A stretch of DNA of 64,000 nucleotides from the NCBI GenBank assembly GCA_039090855.1, contig CM077022.1:70890971-70954970 (forward strand), read 5' to 3'. Origin of the DNA: Macrothele yani. Lineage: Eukaryota > Arthropoda > Arachnida > Araneae > Macrothelidae. The notes beneath the pieces are model-generated. The model was not told where the DNA came from, did no database searches, and saw nothing but the letters and a program-made list of their open reading frames with translations. This document shows, one piece after another, positions 63,937 through 64,000 of the stretch (position 1 is the stretch's first letter; each line of letters begins with the position of its first letter). The translations under genes and the position numbers were made by a program.

Positions 63937-64000
63937 ACCCTCATACCTGTCTTATCAAAATTATCACTTGATGATCCGACTAAATGGTTTAAGCACGTGG

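Larger units (their letters stand above)
60458..64000 (+). mobile_element. Ty3/gypsy LTR retrotransposon, partial
   Basis: A likely primer-binding site TGGTGCCAGAAGTCGAGA (60572-60589) follows what may be LTR sequence ending CCTACA. Downstream are gag with zinc knuckles, an aspartic protease, a truncated reverse transcriptase, an RNase H end and an integrase, in gypsy order. The element runs off the end of the window. A Tc1 (58749-60457) appears to sit in its 5' LTR and a TRIM in its integrase. Confidence 0.8.

Overview
The window reads as intergenic DNA from a eukaryote, most likely an arthropod and possibly a chelicerate such as a spider. I base this on the mix of many Tc1/mariner families, RTE, jockey, R1/I-type and Tx1-type LINEs, a Penelope-like element, a Ty3/gypsy element and tRNA-derived SINEs. 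The species assignment is only a guess. I find no convincing host gene, no rRNA and no functional tRNA gene. Nearly all coding signal is transposase or retrotransposon protein, and almost every copy is broken by stops, frameshifts, deletions or later insertions.

Layout. 1-4400: AT-rich DNA, then a foldback element (2042-3690) with a Tc1 copy (2412-3636) inside one arm, then SINEs. 6100-13420: a duplicated SINE, a Tc1 copy holding a TRIM, a mariner and two more Tc1 copies. 13900-18152: a pogo-type MITE and a hAT-type MITE, the latter split by a long-inverted-repeat Tc1-like element that is itself split by a hAT-like insert full of hairpin repeats; the centre holds a Penelope-like remnant carrying a SINE. 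18981-27554: an old TRIM split by an 8.1-kb hAT block that carries four RTE LINE copies, one of which carries another TRIM. 27590-33450: one mariner and three Tc1 copies. 33450-36540: R1/I-type LINE. 37225-40075: a 61-bp minisatellite split by a jockey-like LINE that carries a TRIM. 41061-45457: a TRIM, a mariner, a Tc1 fragment and a MITE. 45719-47986: hAT-BED remnant. 48618-58641: Tc1 fragments, one split by an almost full-length Tx1-type LINE (49122-56274). 58749-64000: a Tc1 in the presumed LTR of a gypsy element whose integrase carries a fifth TRIM.

The most interesting system is a small LTR retrotransposon family of the TRIM type (five copies plus one older relative). Each has 160-182-bp direct terminal repeats, each terminal repeat holds a tRNA-like unit with Pol III A and B boxes in sense orientation, a tRNA-Lys-type primer-binding site (TGGCGCCCGAAC) lies one base after the 5' LTR, and a polypurine tract abuts the 3' LTR. 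All five copies are flanked by exact but different 4-bp target duplications (CAAC, GAAG, GTAC, GTTT, ACCC). The interior carries a stem-loop with compensatory changes between subfamilies. This looks like an animal counterpart of the plant Cassandra elements, which carry a 5S promoter in the LTR.

The nested insertions give a relative history. In several places the empty site can be read from a sister copy or from the opposite arm of an inverted repeat, so many element boundaries are fixed to within a few bases. Coordinates without such support, especially pseudogene ends, are approximate.
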